Shown here piece after piece: positions 31,198 to 39,367 of a stretch of DNA of 64,000 nucleotides. The first letter of the stretch is position 1. Every line of letters starts with the position of its first letter. A program made the translations under genes and the position numbers. The notes below the pieces were generated by a model. That model saw only the letters and a list, made by a program, of their open reading frames with translations. It made no database searches and was not told the DNA's origin. The stretch lies in NCBI RefSeq assembly GCF_016902535.1, contig NZ_JACSNY010000005.1, forward strand, positions 124,001-188,000, given 5' to 3'. This DNA is from Anaerotignum lactatifermentans. Its GTDB lineage: Bacteria > Bacillota > Clostridia > Lachnospirales > Anaerotignaceae.

Positions 31198-33027
31198 TTA
31201 CGCGGTCTGTTCAAAATACTGCTGGTGCCATACCAGGAACATATAGATGGTCCAGATCTTGCGGCTGTTGTCCGCTTTGCCCGCTCTGTGCTCGTCCAGA
31301 TATCTGACGATTTCCTCAGGTTTGAAAAATTCTCTTGCGGCGGGGCTTTCAAAGGCCGCCTTTACTTTTTCATAGTAGGCGTCCTCTTTCAGCCAGATAC
31401 GGATGGGAACGGGGAAGCCCAGTTTCTTTTTCTCCGCCACCATATCGGGCAGATAACGGTGGGCCGCCTGCCGCATGGCGAATTTGGTATTTTCCTTGGT
31501 GACCTTGTATTCTGTGGGTACTTTCCTTGCCACATCGAATACCACTCTGTCCAGGAAGGGTACGCGTACCTCCAGAGAGTGGGCCATGCTCATTTTGTCC
31601 GCTTTCAGCAGAATGTCGCCGATGAGCCAGAAATGCATGTCGATATACTGCATTTTTGTGACGTCGTCCAGGTGTTTTACTTTGTCATAGTAGGGACGGG
31701 TCAGCACTGTATGATGGTATTTCCCTGTGGGGGATTTCAGGATCTTTTCCCGTTCCTCCTCGGGGAACATGAAGGCGTTGCCGATGAAGCGCTCCTGTAA
31801 GTCCTTACTGCCTCGAATGATATAGTTGCGGCCCTTTACTTTGGGCATTTTCTTTGCCACAGCGCCCATGGCCTTGCGGACGGGGCGGGGCAGTCTGGTC
31901 AGGGGCAGCAGGTCATGGGGCTCCCGGTAAATGTTGTAGCCGCCGAAAAATTCGTCGGCGCCTTCCCCGGAAAGGGATACCTTGACATGCTTTGCCGCTG
32001 TCTGGCTGACAAAATACAGGGCGATGGCGGAAGGGTCCGCCAGAGGCTCGTCCATCTGGTACTGTACCTTGCCGATGATGTCCCAGTATTCGTCCTTGGA
32101 AATGAGTTTATTGTAGTTGTCGATTTCGATTTTTTCGGACAATGCTTTGGCATAGTCGATTTCGTTGTATTTTTCGTAGTCAAAGCCTACGGTGAAGGTC
32201 TTGTCCCCATGGAAGCAGGCCGCCACATAGGAGCTGTCCACGCCGCTGGAAAGGAAGGAGCCGACTTCTACGTCGCTGATTTTATGCTTCTGGATAGAGT
32301 CCTGCATGGCGTTGTCGATTTCATCCACAAACTGTTCCAGGCTCTTGCTGTGGTCCGGCTCGAATACAGGCTCCCAATACCGCTTGATGTTCATTTTGCC
32401 GTGGCAGAAGGTGAAGCAGTGGGCCGGGGGCAGTTTGAATACACCTTTGAAGAAGGTCTCCGGCAGTACGCTGTACTGGAAGGTGAGATAATTCTCCAAT
32501 GCCTCCTTATTGACTTCTCGATGGAAGCCGGGGTATTCCAGAATACTTTTGATTTCAGAGCCATAGACCAGCTGCCCGTTCTGGATGGAGTAATAGAAGG
32601 GTTTGATGCCGAAAAAGTCTCTGGCGCCGAAGAGCGTTTCCTTTTTGCTGTCCCAGATGACAAAGGCAAACATCCCCCGCAGCTTGGGCAGAAGGTCCTC
32701 GCCGTATTCCTCATAGCCGTGGAGCAGGACCTCCGTGTCCGCGTTGCTGCTCATGACATGGCCCTTGGCGATGAGGTCCGCCCGGATCTCCTGATGGTTG
32801 TAGATCTCGCCGTTGAAGGTGATGACCATATCCTTTGTTTCGTTGTAAATGGGCTGATGACCGCCCTCCAGGTCGATGATGCTCAGACGGCGAAAGCCCA
32901 TGGAAACGCCGTCATCCATATATTTGCCGCCGCTGTCGGGGCCGCGATGGATGATTTTATTCATCATGTTTTCCAGAATTTCCTCGGAAGTCATCAGATG
33001 CCCCGTAAAACCGCAGATACCGCACAT
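31198..33027 (-). CDS. asnB: asparagine synthase (glutamine-hydrolysing)
   Basis: A 609-residue enzyme that makes asparagine from aspartate, ATP and glutamine. N-terminal class II amidotransferase domain: MCGICGFTGHL with the nucleophilic Cys2, then IIHRGPDSGG, LSIIDLEGGHQPI, ITFNGEIYN and MRGMFAFVIWD-like blocks. C-terminal synthetase domain: the pyrophosphate loop GSFLSSGVDSSYVAA and SLSGEGADEFFGGY. Because Cys2 must be exposed after Met removal, the start is ATG 33025-33027 (GGAGGAACAGCAATT upstream), not the longer frame to 33066. Monocistronic; no T-box leader is visible. Confidence 0.95.
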   Translation of the reverse strand: MCGICGFTGHLMTSEEILENMMNKIIHRGPDSGGKYMDDGVSMGFRRLSIIDLEGGHQPIYNETKDMVITFNGEIYNHQEIRADLIAKGHVMSSNADTEVLLHGYEEYGEDLLPKLRGMFAFVIWDSKKETLFGARDFFGIKPFYYSIQNGQLVYGSEIKSILEYPGFHREVNKEALENYLTFQYSVLPETFFKGVFKLPPAHCFTFCHGKMNIKRYWEPVFEPDHSKSLEQFVDEIDNAMQDSIQKHKISDVEVGSFLSSGVDSSYVAACFHGDKTFTVGFDYEKYNEIDYAKALSEKIEIDNYNKLISKDEYWDIIGKVQYQMDEPLADPSAIALYFVSQTAAKHVKVSLSGEGADEFFGGYNIYREPHDLLPLTRLPRPVRKAMGAVAKKMPKVKGRNYIIRGSKDLQERFIGNAFMFPEEEREKILKSPTGKYHHTVLTRPYYDKVKHLDDVTKMQYIDMHFWLIGDILLKADKMSMAHSLEVRVPFLDRVVFDVARKVPTEYKVTKENTKFAMRQAAHRYLPDMVAEKKKLGFPVPIRIWLKEDAYYEKVKAAFESPAAREFFKPEEIVRYLDEHRAGKADNSRKIWTIYMFLVWHQQYFEQTA

Positions 33028-33109
33028 AATTGCTGTTCCTCCTTTAACATATCCCAAAAGGGCCAATGCCCCATAAGTTTCCGATTCTACTTTAGCATAA
33101 AATACGGAA

Positions 33110-33160
33110 AAAGCAAAGGGTATTTCCGTAGGAGTGCCTGCGGAAAATACCCTTTGCGGT
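33110..33160 (-). terminator. malQ terminator
   Basis: GCAAAGGGTATTTCCG pairs with CGGAAAATACCCTTTGC; the minus-strand exit is CTTTTTCC. It separates malQ from the downstream asnB on the same strand. Confidence 0.85.
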
Positions 33161-33209
33161 GTTTCTTCTGTTTATTCTGCGCCGTTTTGCCCTGTCTTAT
33201 GCGGCATTC

Positions 33210-34808
33210 TCAGATGCCGGCGCATCTGCCGAAGAGGGTCGCCAGGTAATATAATCCCTGGGTAAAGCCCTCGTCCCACTGGCTCCAGTCAAAACGGAAG
33301 CCCCAGTTGCCGCCGGCGATGCCGGGGGTATTCATGCGGCTGTTCCCGTCCAGATTCAACACATCCTGCAAAGGCACAATGGCGAATACGGCGGGAGAGG
33401 CGAAAGCCAGACGGATCAGATCCCAGGCCACGTTGCTGCCGTCTACGTTCAGATAGCGGCGGTAGTGGTCCTTTTCTTCTTCCGTGGCTTCGGCGTACCA
33501 GCCCCGGGAGGTGTTGTTGTCGTGGGTGCCGGTGTACATGATGCTGTTGAAATCACAGCTGTGGGGCAGATAAGCGTTGTTGCGGTCGTTGCCGAAAGCA
33601 AACTGCAGCACACGCATGCCGGGGAAACCGGCTTCTTTGCGCAGAGCCCGGACTTCGTCGGTAATGATGCCCAGATCCTCCGCAATAAGAGGAAGTTTCC
33701 CTAGTTCTTTTTCCAGTGTCCGGAAGAAGTCCATGCCGGGGCCTTTCTTCCAGACGCCCTGAATGGCGTTGGGCGCGCCGAAGGCTACCTCCCAGTAGCT
33801 TTCGAAGGCCCGGAAATGGTCGATGCGCAGGATATCCACATCCTCCAGGGATTTTCTGATGCGGTCGGTCCACCACTGGTAGTCTGTTTTCTTATGGGCC
33901 TTCCAGTCATAGAGAGGGTTGCCCCAAAGCTGGCCTTCCACACAGAAATAATCGGGGGGCACGCCGGATACCACCGTAGGGAAGCCCTTGGAATCCAGCT
34001 GGAACAGCTTCTGGTTGGCCCAGACATCGGCGCTGTCATAGGCCACGAAAATGGGCGCGTCGCCGATGATCTGAATATCGTTTTCGTTGGCGTATTCTTT
34101 CACCGCCTGCCACTGGGCGGAGAACAGATACTGATAGAATTCTTCTTCCCGGATTCGTGCCGCCAGCAGTCGGGTCCATTTTTTCACGGTCTGGGCGTTA
34201 TGGCGGCGGATGGCCTTGGGCCAGGTACACCATGCGGCCGATTCAAAATAAGCCGTCTGCTCCTCCGCTGTCAGGAAGTCTACGGTCTCCTGCTGGAAGA
34301 GGCGGAATTCCTCCGCTTCCTTGCCCTGATTTCTGCGGGCGGTAAAGTATGCCTTTAAGGCCAGAAACAGCGCGTAGTCCTCCAGCCAGTACTGGTTTTT
34401 CTGGCAGAAGGCTTCAAAATCCGCCAGCGTGCTTTCCTCGGGGTCGTTCTGGAAGTTCTGGTAAGCCTTGCGCAGCAAAGGCAGTTTGTAAGCCTTTACG
34501 GCGTCATAGTCTGTGTCGGGACCGCCGAAGTCCGGCACAGGCGCCAGGTCCTCCTCTGTCAGAAGCCCTGCCTTTACCAGCTCGTCGGGGCTGATGAGCA
34601 GTATATTTCCCGCAAAGGCGGAAATGCTCTGGTAAGGGGAGTTGCCGTAGCCGATGGGGCACAGAGGCAGAATCTGCCACAGACTCTGACCGCCTTTTTT
34701 CAGCTGGTCCACAAATAAAAACGCGTTGTCGCCCAGATCGCCGATGCCGTAAGGCGAGGGCAGAGACGTGGGATGCAGCAGTACGCCGCTTTTTCTTTTG
34801 GTAAACAT
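33210..34808 (-). CDS. malQ: 4-alpha-glucanotransferase (amylomaltase)
   Basis: A 532-residue GH77 enzyme that transfers glucan segments between maltodextrins. Family blocks: RKSGVLLHPTSLPSPYGIGD, LPLCPIGYGNSPYQSISAFA, IIGDAPIFVAYDSADVWANQ, then the catalytic region DILRIDHFRAFESYWEV (Asp nucleophile), PLIAEDLGIITDEVRALRKE (general acid Glu) and MYTGTHDNNTSRGWY (third acidic residue). It would act with glycogen or maltodextrin pathways; no phosphorylase or transporter is next to it. Monocistronic between a hairpin and a 230-base upstream region. Confidence 0.96.
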   Translation of the reverse strand: MFTKRKSGVLLHPTSLPSPYGIGDLGDNAFLFVDQLKKGGQSLWQILPLCPIGYGNSPYQSISAFAGNILLISPDELVKAGLLTEEDLAPVPDFGGPDTDYDAVKAYKLPLLRKAYQNFQNDPEESTLADFEAFCQKNQYWLEDYALFLALKAYFTARRNQGKEAEEFRLFQQETVDFLTAEEQTAYFESAAWCTWPKAIRRHNAQTVKKWTRLLAARIREEEFYQYLFSAQWQAVKEYANENDIQIIGDAPIFVAYDSADVWANQKLFQLDSKGFPTVVSGVPPDYFCVEGQLWGNPLYDWKAHKKTDYQWWTDRIRKSLEDVDILRIDHFRAFESYWEVAFGAPNAIQGVWKKGPGMDFFRTLEKELGKLPLIAEDLGIITDEVRALRKEAGFPGMRVLQFAFGNDRNNAYLPHSCDFNSIMYTGTHDNNTSRGWYAEATEEEKDHYRRYLNVDGSNVAWDLIRLAFASPAVFAIVPLQDVLNLDGNSRMNTPGIAGGNWGFRFDWSQWDEGFTQGLYYLATLFGRCAGI

Positions 34809-35039
34809 AGGAATCTGTTTCCCTCCTTTGTATCAATGGCGTCTCAAAAGGACGCATATTTTTTCAAATAATGGTAAATATATGAATATTCCATCATTTT
34901 AACAGCTTTCCCAAAGAGATACTATCCGCAGAACTGCCAAATTTTAGGCTATGTTCCAACAAAAAGCGAGGATTTTTCTGTCATAGGCGGTGAACAATAG
35001 AAGGGCAGAAGTCTGCAAGCGCATAAAGGAGGAATGGAT

Positions 35040-35369
35040 ATGAAGTATGAAAAAGCCTTACTGGCCTTTGTGAAGTATGAAAAAGCCTTACTGGCCTTTG
35101 TTTTGACGGCGGGAATGCTGACAGGCTGCGACTCCACGGCCAACCATCTGGGCGGCGCCGCCGGAGACGGAGATGTGTACGGCAGCAATATTTACTGGGA
35201 CGGCTACGGCATCAACGCCGGCAGAGATACCGTCGAGGAGGACAAATCCGAGCTGGGGCAGGATATGGAAAACATGACCCAGGATATGAAGGATATGGTA
35301 AAGGACAACCCGGTCAGTGACGCGGTTCGTGACGCCATGGACGGGACCACAGCCAAAAACATGAACTAA
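35040..35369 (+). CDS. small lipoprotein with a duplicated signal-peptide segment
   Basis: A 109-residue protein of unknown function. The signal peptide ends in the lipobox MLTGC, after which the mature part is polar and acidic (GQDMENMTQDMKDMVKDNPV). The first 20 residues are MKYEKALLAFVKYEKALLAF: an exact 30-bp tandem duplication at 35041-35100 repeats KYEKALLAFV. Without it the signal peptide would be a normal MKYEKALLAFVLTAGMLTGC. ATG 35040 has AAAGGAGG seven bases upstream. The second repeat also supplies an in-frame GTG AAG that could serve as an alternative start but lacks a ribosome site. Confidence 0.8.
   Translation: MKYEKALLAFVKYEKALLAFVLTAGMLTGCDSTANHLGGAAGDGDVYGSNIYWDGYGINAGRDTVEEDKSELGQDMENMTQDMKDMVKDNPVSDAVRDAMDGTTAKNMN
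35041..35100 (+). repeat. exact 30-bp tandem duplication in a signal peptide
   Basis: Bases 35041-35070 and 35071-35100 are identical (TGAAGTATGAAAAAGCCTTA then CTGGCCTTTG). The frame is kept, adding ten residues. Confidence 0.98.
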
Positions 35370-35382
35370 GGAGGTCTTTGTT

Positions 35383-35553
35383 ATGGAATATCAGGAGTTT
35401 CAGAAGCTGAAAAAACGCTTTGCCCAGGCGGGGCTGGACGAAAAGATCTCTTTGTATACCACCACCTGTGGCCTGAGCCAGGAGCAGTACCGGGAACTAT
35501 TGGATGATTTCCCGCCCCAGAAACTGAACCTGCTGGATCAGGCCTTATGGTGA
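35383..35553 (+). CDS. 56-residue small protein
   Basis: A short intact frame, MEYQEFQKLKKRFAQAGL to LLDQALW. AAGGAGG lies at the end of the lipoprotein gene (35368-35374), eight bases before the ATG, and a terminator follows nine bases after the stop, so it is a credible second gene of this operon. The sequence is predicted helical (FQKLKKRFAQAGLDEKISLY, then LSQEQYRELLDDFP), with a single Cys. I do not recognise the family. Confidence 0.7.
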   Translation: MEYQEFQKLKKRFAQAGLDEKISLYTTTCGLSQEQYRELLDDFPPQKLNLLDQALW

Positions 35554-35560
35554 GGGCGGA

Positions 35561-35583
35561 GAGGCGGCTGTGCCGCCTTTTAC
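35561..35583 (+). terminator. terminator of the lipoprotein operon
   Basis: AGGCGGC, three-base loop, GCCGCCT, four T. Confidence 0.85.
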
Positions 35584-35650
35584 ATATTTCCATTTGAACC
35601 GTTATCTGGTATAATGAAAGGCAATAGTGGGAAGAAAGGCGGTGACGGTC

Positions 35651-35986
35651 ATGGAGTTTACAGAGGAGTTATATGTGGGGGCCTCAGTGGAGGATCTGGG
35701 AACGGTGGTATATAGCCTGCGCAGACGCATCCCTGTGCCCAGACTGTACTGCATCGTGTTCTTCCCTCACCGAAACCGGCTGGAGATCCTCTCCTCCCGG
35801 GAACTGTTCACAGCGAAATATCAGGAGAAAAACGGCGTCATCGCCGGTGTTGCCATGGGCCGGAAGGAGGCTGTGGAGCTGCTTTGCTATATGGCGGAGC
35901 AGGCCGCGGCGGAGGGCAGGGATATGACCGCCCCCCAGAGCTGGATTTTCCCGGCGCAAAAGACGGATGGAGGAGAAGAATGCTGA
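35651..35986 (+). CDS. hypothetical protein upstream of the DUF2953-ytfJ pair
   Basis: A 111-residue soluble protein that I cannot place in a family. It has alternating strands and helices (RRIPVPRLYCIVFFPHRNRL, ILSSRELFTAKYQEKNG, MGRKEAVELLCYMAEQAA). The ATG at 35651 has AAAGGCGG eight bases upstream; an in-frame GTG at 35642 is too close to it. TATAAT at 35610-35615 may be the -10 box of the whole operon. The last seven bases overlap the DUF2953 gene, so expression is coupled. Confidence 0.72.
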   Translation: MEFTEELYVGASVEDLGTVVYSLRRRIPVPRLYCIVFFPHRNRLEILSSRELFTAKYQEKNGVIAGVAMGRKEAVELLCYMAEQAAAEGRDMTAPQSWIFPAQKTDGGEEC

Positions 35987-36966
35987 CGGTTTTATTGCTG
36001 ATTTTAAAAATCATCGGGTTCCTGCTGCTGGCCATCCTGCTGCTGTTGCTGCTGATCCTGCTGGTGGTGCTCCTTTGTCCGGTGCGCTATGAGCTGGAGG
36101 GAGAGAAGAAGGGCTGCTTTTCCGGTTACGGCAAGGTCAGCTGGCTGTTCGGCCTTTTGAAGGCGGAAGGCAAATGGAAGGAAGGCAAGGACCCCAGGTT
36201 CCGTATCCTGGTGGCGGGGCGGTCCCTGACGGAGAAAAAGAAGAAAAAGAAAAGAAAGAAAACATCGGCCAAAGAGCCGGAAATCCTATATACCAGAGAA
36301 AAACAGACACCGGAGAAACAGCCGGAGGAGGACCCTGTGAAAACAGAAGCGGCGGAGCCGCCCCGGACAGAGACGCCGGAGCCTGTGCCCAAACCTATGG
36401 CGGAGGAAACGCCGCAGGAAAAAAGCGCCGAAAAAAAGGCGGTGCCGGAGCGGAAATATGAGGGCATTCGGCGGGTGAAGATGTCACAGATCCGAGAAGT
36501 GCCGCCGCCGGAACCTCTTCCGGAGGAGGACTTTTTGGAGGACGAAGCCTTTTTTACAGGCAAAGAGCCGGAAGAGGCGGAGGAAGGCTTTGACTGGAAG
36601 CTGTTTCTGAAAATAGAGGATAAGAAGGGCATCGCCAAGGCCTTTGCCAAGCTGCTGAAGCGGATGGCGAAGGGGATACTGCCCCGGGATTTTTTCCTGG
36701 TGGGCACCTTTGGCACGGGAGACCCTGTCTGGACGGGGTATCTGCTGGCGGCCCTGGGCATATGGAAAGGAAAATTCGGAGAAAATTTACAGGTGCGTGG
36801 GGACTTCGCCAAACGGACGGCGGAGGATGTAACGGTGCGCATCGGCGGAAAGATCGTGGCGGGGTATCTGGTTTACGCGGGCGCGGCCTTTGTGCTGGCC
36901 AAACCGGTGCGCCGTGTGCTTATGACACTGTGGAAAGGAAGAAAAAAGAATGGCGAAGGAATTTGA
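35980..36966 (+). CDS. ytfI: DUF2953 membrane protein (YtfI-like)
   Basis: A 328-residue protein with one strongly hydrophobic N-terminal segment (~5-32, mostly Leu), an outer or membrane-adjacent domain (CPVRYELEGEKKGCFSGYGK, VSWLFGLLKAEGKW), a long charged Pro/Glu/Lys-rich linker (~85-200), and a C-terminal DUF2953-type part (RDFFLVGTFGTGDPVWTGYL, VRGDFAKRTAEDVTVRIGGK). In B. subtilis ytfI lies next to ytfJ, the same pairing as here. It overlaps both neighbours (7 and 17 bases). ATG 35980 has GGAGAAGA upstream; the longer frame overlaps the previous gene without a site. Confidence 0.85.
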   Translation: MLTVLLLILKIIGFLLLAILLLLLLILLVVLLCPVRYELEGEKKGCFSGYGKVSWLFGLLKAEGKWKEGKDPRFRILVAGRSLTEKKKKKKRKKTSAKEPEILYTREKQTPEKQPEEDPVKTEAAEPPRTETPEPVPKPMAEETPQEKSAEKKAVPERKYEGIRRVKMSQIREVPPPEPLPEEDFLEDEAFFTGKEPEEAEEGFDWKLFLKIEDKKGIAKAFAKLLKRMAKGILPRDFFLVGTFGTGDPVWTGYLLAALGIWKGKFGENLQVRGDFAKRTAEDVTVRIGGKIVAGYLVYAGAAFVLAKPVRRVLMTLWKGRKKNGEGI

Positions 36967-37348
36967 TGTTTCATTAGATGTATTATTTGGCAAGGTGGAC
37001 GAGCTGGTCTCCACAAAGACCGTTGTGGGGGAAGCCATCGTCATTGGCGATCTGACGTTGCTGCCTCTTATTGAGGTAGGCGTTGGCGTTGGTCTGGGGG
37101 GCAAGGAAAAAGGCGGCAGCGCCGGCGGTATGGGCGCACGCATCACACCCTCCGCAGTGCTGGCTATCCAGGACGGCAATGTGCAGTTAATCAATATCAA
37201 GAATCAGGATGCGGTCAGCAAGCTCATCGACATGGCGCCCGGCGTGGTCAATAAGCTGAATTTCGGCGCTGTCTTTGGCAGAGGCAAAAAGGAAGAGCCT
37301 CAGGAAACGGTGAAGTTTGAGGAAGAAACCATTGTGGAGGAAGGATAA
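36950..37348 (+). CDS. ytfJ: GerW family sporulation protein YtfJ
   Basis: A 132-residue protein of the YtfJ/GerW family. Typical blocks are TKTVVGEAIVIGDLTLLPLI, a Gly-rich stretch (GVGVGLGGKEKGGSAGGMGA), and ITPSAVLAIQDGNVQLINIK, with an acidic tail. In B. subtilis the protein is made in the forespore and is needed for germination with some nutrients. The start lies inside the end of ytfI, 17 bases before its stop. Together these place the operon in the sporulation regulon by homology; no promoter of that type is visible in front of it. Confidence 0.93.
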   Translation: MAKEFDVSLDVLFGKVDELVSTKTVVGEAIVIGDLTLLPLIEVGVGVGLGGKEKGGSAGGMGARITPSAVLAIQDGNVQLINIKNQDAVSKLIDMAPGVVNKLNFGAVFGRGKKEEPQETVKFEEETIVEEG

Positions 37349-37360
37349 GGGGGGATACCC

Positions 37361-38557
37361 TTGCGCACACTGATTGAATATTATGACAAGGACGTTTTGA
37401 AAAATATTGTGGCGCCTTTGACCCTGCGTCCGGACCGGGTGGTGTATCTTTATGACAGCGGCATGACGGATATGACGGCCTTTCGTGCGCTGGAAACCTG
37501 TTTCAGGGAGCATCTGCCAAAGATTCAGGTGGAAAAATACGCCGTGGATATCCATTCTGTGCAGAAGATCTATCAGAAGACCTGCCAGGTCATAGACCGC
37601 TGCGGCGGGGAGTGCTTTCTGGAGCTGACCGGCGGCAGTGAGCTGATGATTATTGCCGGATTCAAAGCGGGTTGTGAGAAAGGAGTCCGGCTGGTGCATA
37701 CGGATCTGGTGCGCAACGAGATCACGGATCTTTCCACAGATGAGATAGTGGCGGAGACGGTGACCCTTTCTCTGGAGGATTTTATTCACGCCAGAGGCGC
37801 CTGCTTTATCGGCGAGTCCCATCGGCCGCCGGCGCCGGAAAAATACGAGGCCATCAATGCCATGGCCCGGTATCTGTTCCGCCATCTGTCGGAGTGGAAA
37901 CCCACATGCAGCTATTTGCAGACGGTGGCGGCCCGGTATTTGCCCCATGAGGTGTTCATGGAGAGCAAGGAACAGATTTTTATGAAAAACGGGAAAAAGG
38001 TGTCCCCTAACCGGGAGATTTTAAAGGAATTCCAGCGGCTGGGATTTTTGAAGAATCTGGTTATGGATGGGGAGCGGGTGCGCTTTTCCTACTGCTCTGT
38101 GGAGGACAGGCAGTACTGTACTGGCTATGGTGTTTGGCTGGAGCTGTATGTGTATATTGCCGCCAGACAGGCCGGTGTCTTTGATGATGTAAAGCTGGGC
38201 ACCATGATTGACTGGAACGCCTATGACGGCGTTGTGGTAGCGGGCAACGAGATCGACGTGATTTTAATGGATCATTCCATGCCGGTATTCATTTCCTGCA
38301 AGCTGCGAGACGCGGATACGGCGGCACTCAACGAACTGCTTATTGCAAAAAAACGTGTAGGCGGCTGGTTTTCCAAGGGTGTTGTGGTGACCTTCAGCAA
38401 GGAAAAGGTGGAAGGCAGCGGTACATATAAACGTGCCCAGGAGCTGGGGCTGGAGCTGCTGGATTCCTCCGATATTCTGGCGGAGGATTTTGGGAACCGT
38501 CTGGTAAAGGCCATCCGGGAGCATGATCTGGTGAGCCTGAAATGGAAGAAAGTATAG
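37361..38557 (+). CDS. CARF-domain PD-(D/E)XK nuclease (DUF1887/Card1-like)
   Basis: A 398-residue protein. The N-terminal ~140 residues look like the DUF1887 CARF domain: VVYLYDSGMTDM at residues 28-38 and LELTGGSELMIIAGF at 87-101, the second being the ligand-loop region. Residues ~160-245 are a helical winged-HTH-like linker. The C-terminal third is a restriction-type nuclease with GVWLELYVY (Glu261), NEIDVILMD (Glu297, Asp299) and FISCKLRD (Lys314), so all catalytic residues seem present. Card1/Can2 enzymes are activated by cyclic oligoadenylates made by type III CRISPR complexes, but none is in this window. TTG start 37361 with AAGGGGGGA; 12 bases after ytfJ, 9 before tetR. Confidence 0.85.
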   Translation: MRTLIEYYDKDVLKNIVAPLTLRPDRVVYLYDSGMTDMTAFRALETCFREHLPKIQVEKYAVDIHSVQKIYQKTCQVIDRCGGECFLELTGGSELMIIAGFKAGCEKGVRLVHTDLVRNEITDLSTDEIVAETVTLSLEDFIHARGACFIGESHRPPAPEKYEAINAMARYLFRHLSEWKPTCSYLQTVAARYLPHEVFMESKEQIFMKNGKKVSPNREILKEFQRLGFLKNLVMDGERVRFSYCSVEDRQYCTGYGVWLELYVYIAARQAGVFDDVKLGTMIDWNAYDGVVVAGNEIDVILMDHSMPVFISCKLRDADTAALNELLIAKKRVGGWFSKGVVVTFSKEKVEGSGTYKRAQELGLELLDSSDILAEDFGNRLVKAIREHDLVSLKWKKV

Positions 38558-38566
38558 GAGGGTACC

Positions 38567-39151
38567 ATGGCAAAGAAAAATACCCGCAATACCAAAAGCA
38601 GAATTATATCGGCGGCATGGAAACTCTTTTACGAGCAGGGCTATGACGATACGACGGTGGAAGAGATCGTAGAGGAGTCCGGGACTTCCAAAGGCTCTTT
38701 TTACCATTATTTCAACGGCAAGGACGCTCTGCTGGGGTCCCTCAGCGAATTGTTTGACGAGAAATATACGGAGCTGGTACCGGCTTTGCAGGAGGATATG
38801 CACAGCTTTGATAAGCTCATGTTCCTGAACCGGGAGATGTTCGGCATGATCGACAACAGCATTTCCGTGGACCTGCTGGCAAGACTGTATTCCTCCCAGC
38901 TGATTACTACGGGGGAGCGCCACCTGATGGACCATAACCGGGTTTATTATAAGCTGCTGCGCCAGATCATCGCCGAGGGCCAGCGAAAGGGCGAACTGAG
39001 CGAGGAGATTTCCGTCAATGAGTTTGTTAAGACCTATGCCCTTTGTGAACGGGCGCTGATCTACGACTGGTGTCTTTGCAGCGGAGAGTATTCCCTCAGC
39101 CGCTATGCGGCGGAAATGATGCCCCGGTTTTTGGGGGGATTCCGAAAATAA
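38567..39151 (+). CDS. TetR family transcriptional regulator
   Basis: A 194-residue regulator. Residues 10-57 form the TetR HTH (SRIISAAWKLFYEQGYDDTT, VEEIVEESGTSKGSFYHYFN). The ligand-binding C-terminal domain is all-helical with no recognised motif. The gene starts nine bases after the CARF nuclease gene and is the last of the operon, ending at a good terminator. Its targets are unknown; being co-transcribed with ytfJ and the nuclease, it may regulate this operon. Confidence 0.92.
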   Translation: MAKKNTRNTKSRIISAAWKLFYEQGYDDTTVEEIVEESGTSKGSFYHYFNGKDALLGSLSELFDEKYTELVPALQEDMHSFDKLMFLNREMFGMIDNSISVDLLARLYSSQLITTGERHLMDHNRVYYKLLRQIIAEGQRKGELSEEISVNEFVKTYALCERALIYDWCLCSGEYSLSRYAAEMMPRFLGGFRK

Positions 39152-39158
39152 AAACGGT

Positions 39159-39187
39159 ACCGATCTGGAAACAGGTCGGTTTTTTTA
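39159..39187 (+). terminator. terminator of the ytfI-ytfJ-nuclease-tetR operon
   Basis: ACCGATCTG, GAAA loop, CAGGTCGGT, seven T. Confidence 0.92.
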
Positions 39188-39284
39188 CGGGAAAAATTTG
39201 ATTTTATTTTCTGACGGGGAAATAATACAAAAAATCGTATAGACAAAAACAGCTATTTTACAATAAAATATGAGATATAACGCA

Positions 39285-39350
39285 AATAAAGTATAGAATT
39301 CATTCTATACTTTATTCTGTATTTCAGTCTAATTTGAGATGTGGTATACT
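39285..39350 (+). promoter_or_regulatory. palindrome and promoter upstream of putP
   Basis: A perfect inverted repeat with 15-bp arms (AATAAAGTATAGAAT/ATTCTATACTTTATT, two-base centre, 39285-39316) stands just upstream of a promoter-like pair TTTCAG (39322-39327), 17 bp, TATACT (39345-39350). Its place just upstream of the -35 box suits an activator site. The poor -35 box fits activation. Confidence 0.65.
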
Positions 39351-39367
39351 GCATAACAGAGATTTGA

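Noticed and set aside
33028-33109. A T-box leader before asnB
   Set aside because: The leader is only about 80 bases and contains no specifier stem or T-box sequence.
35041-35100. The two 30-bp units as a mini CRISPR array
   Set aside because: They are directly abutting with no spacer and lie in frame within a coding region.
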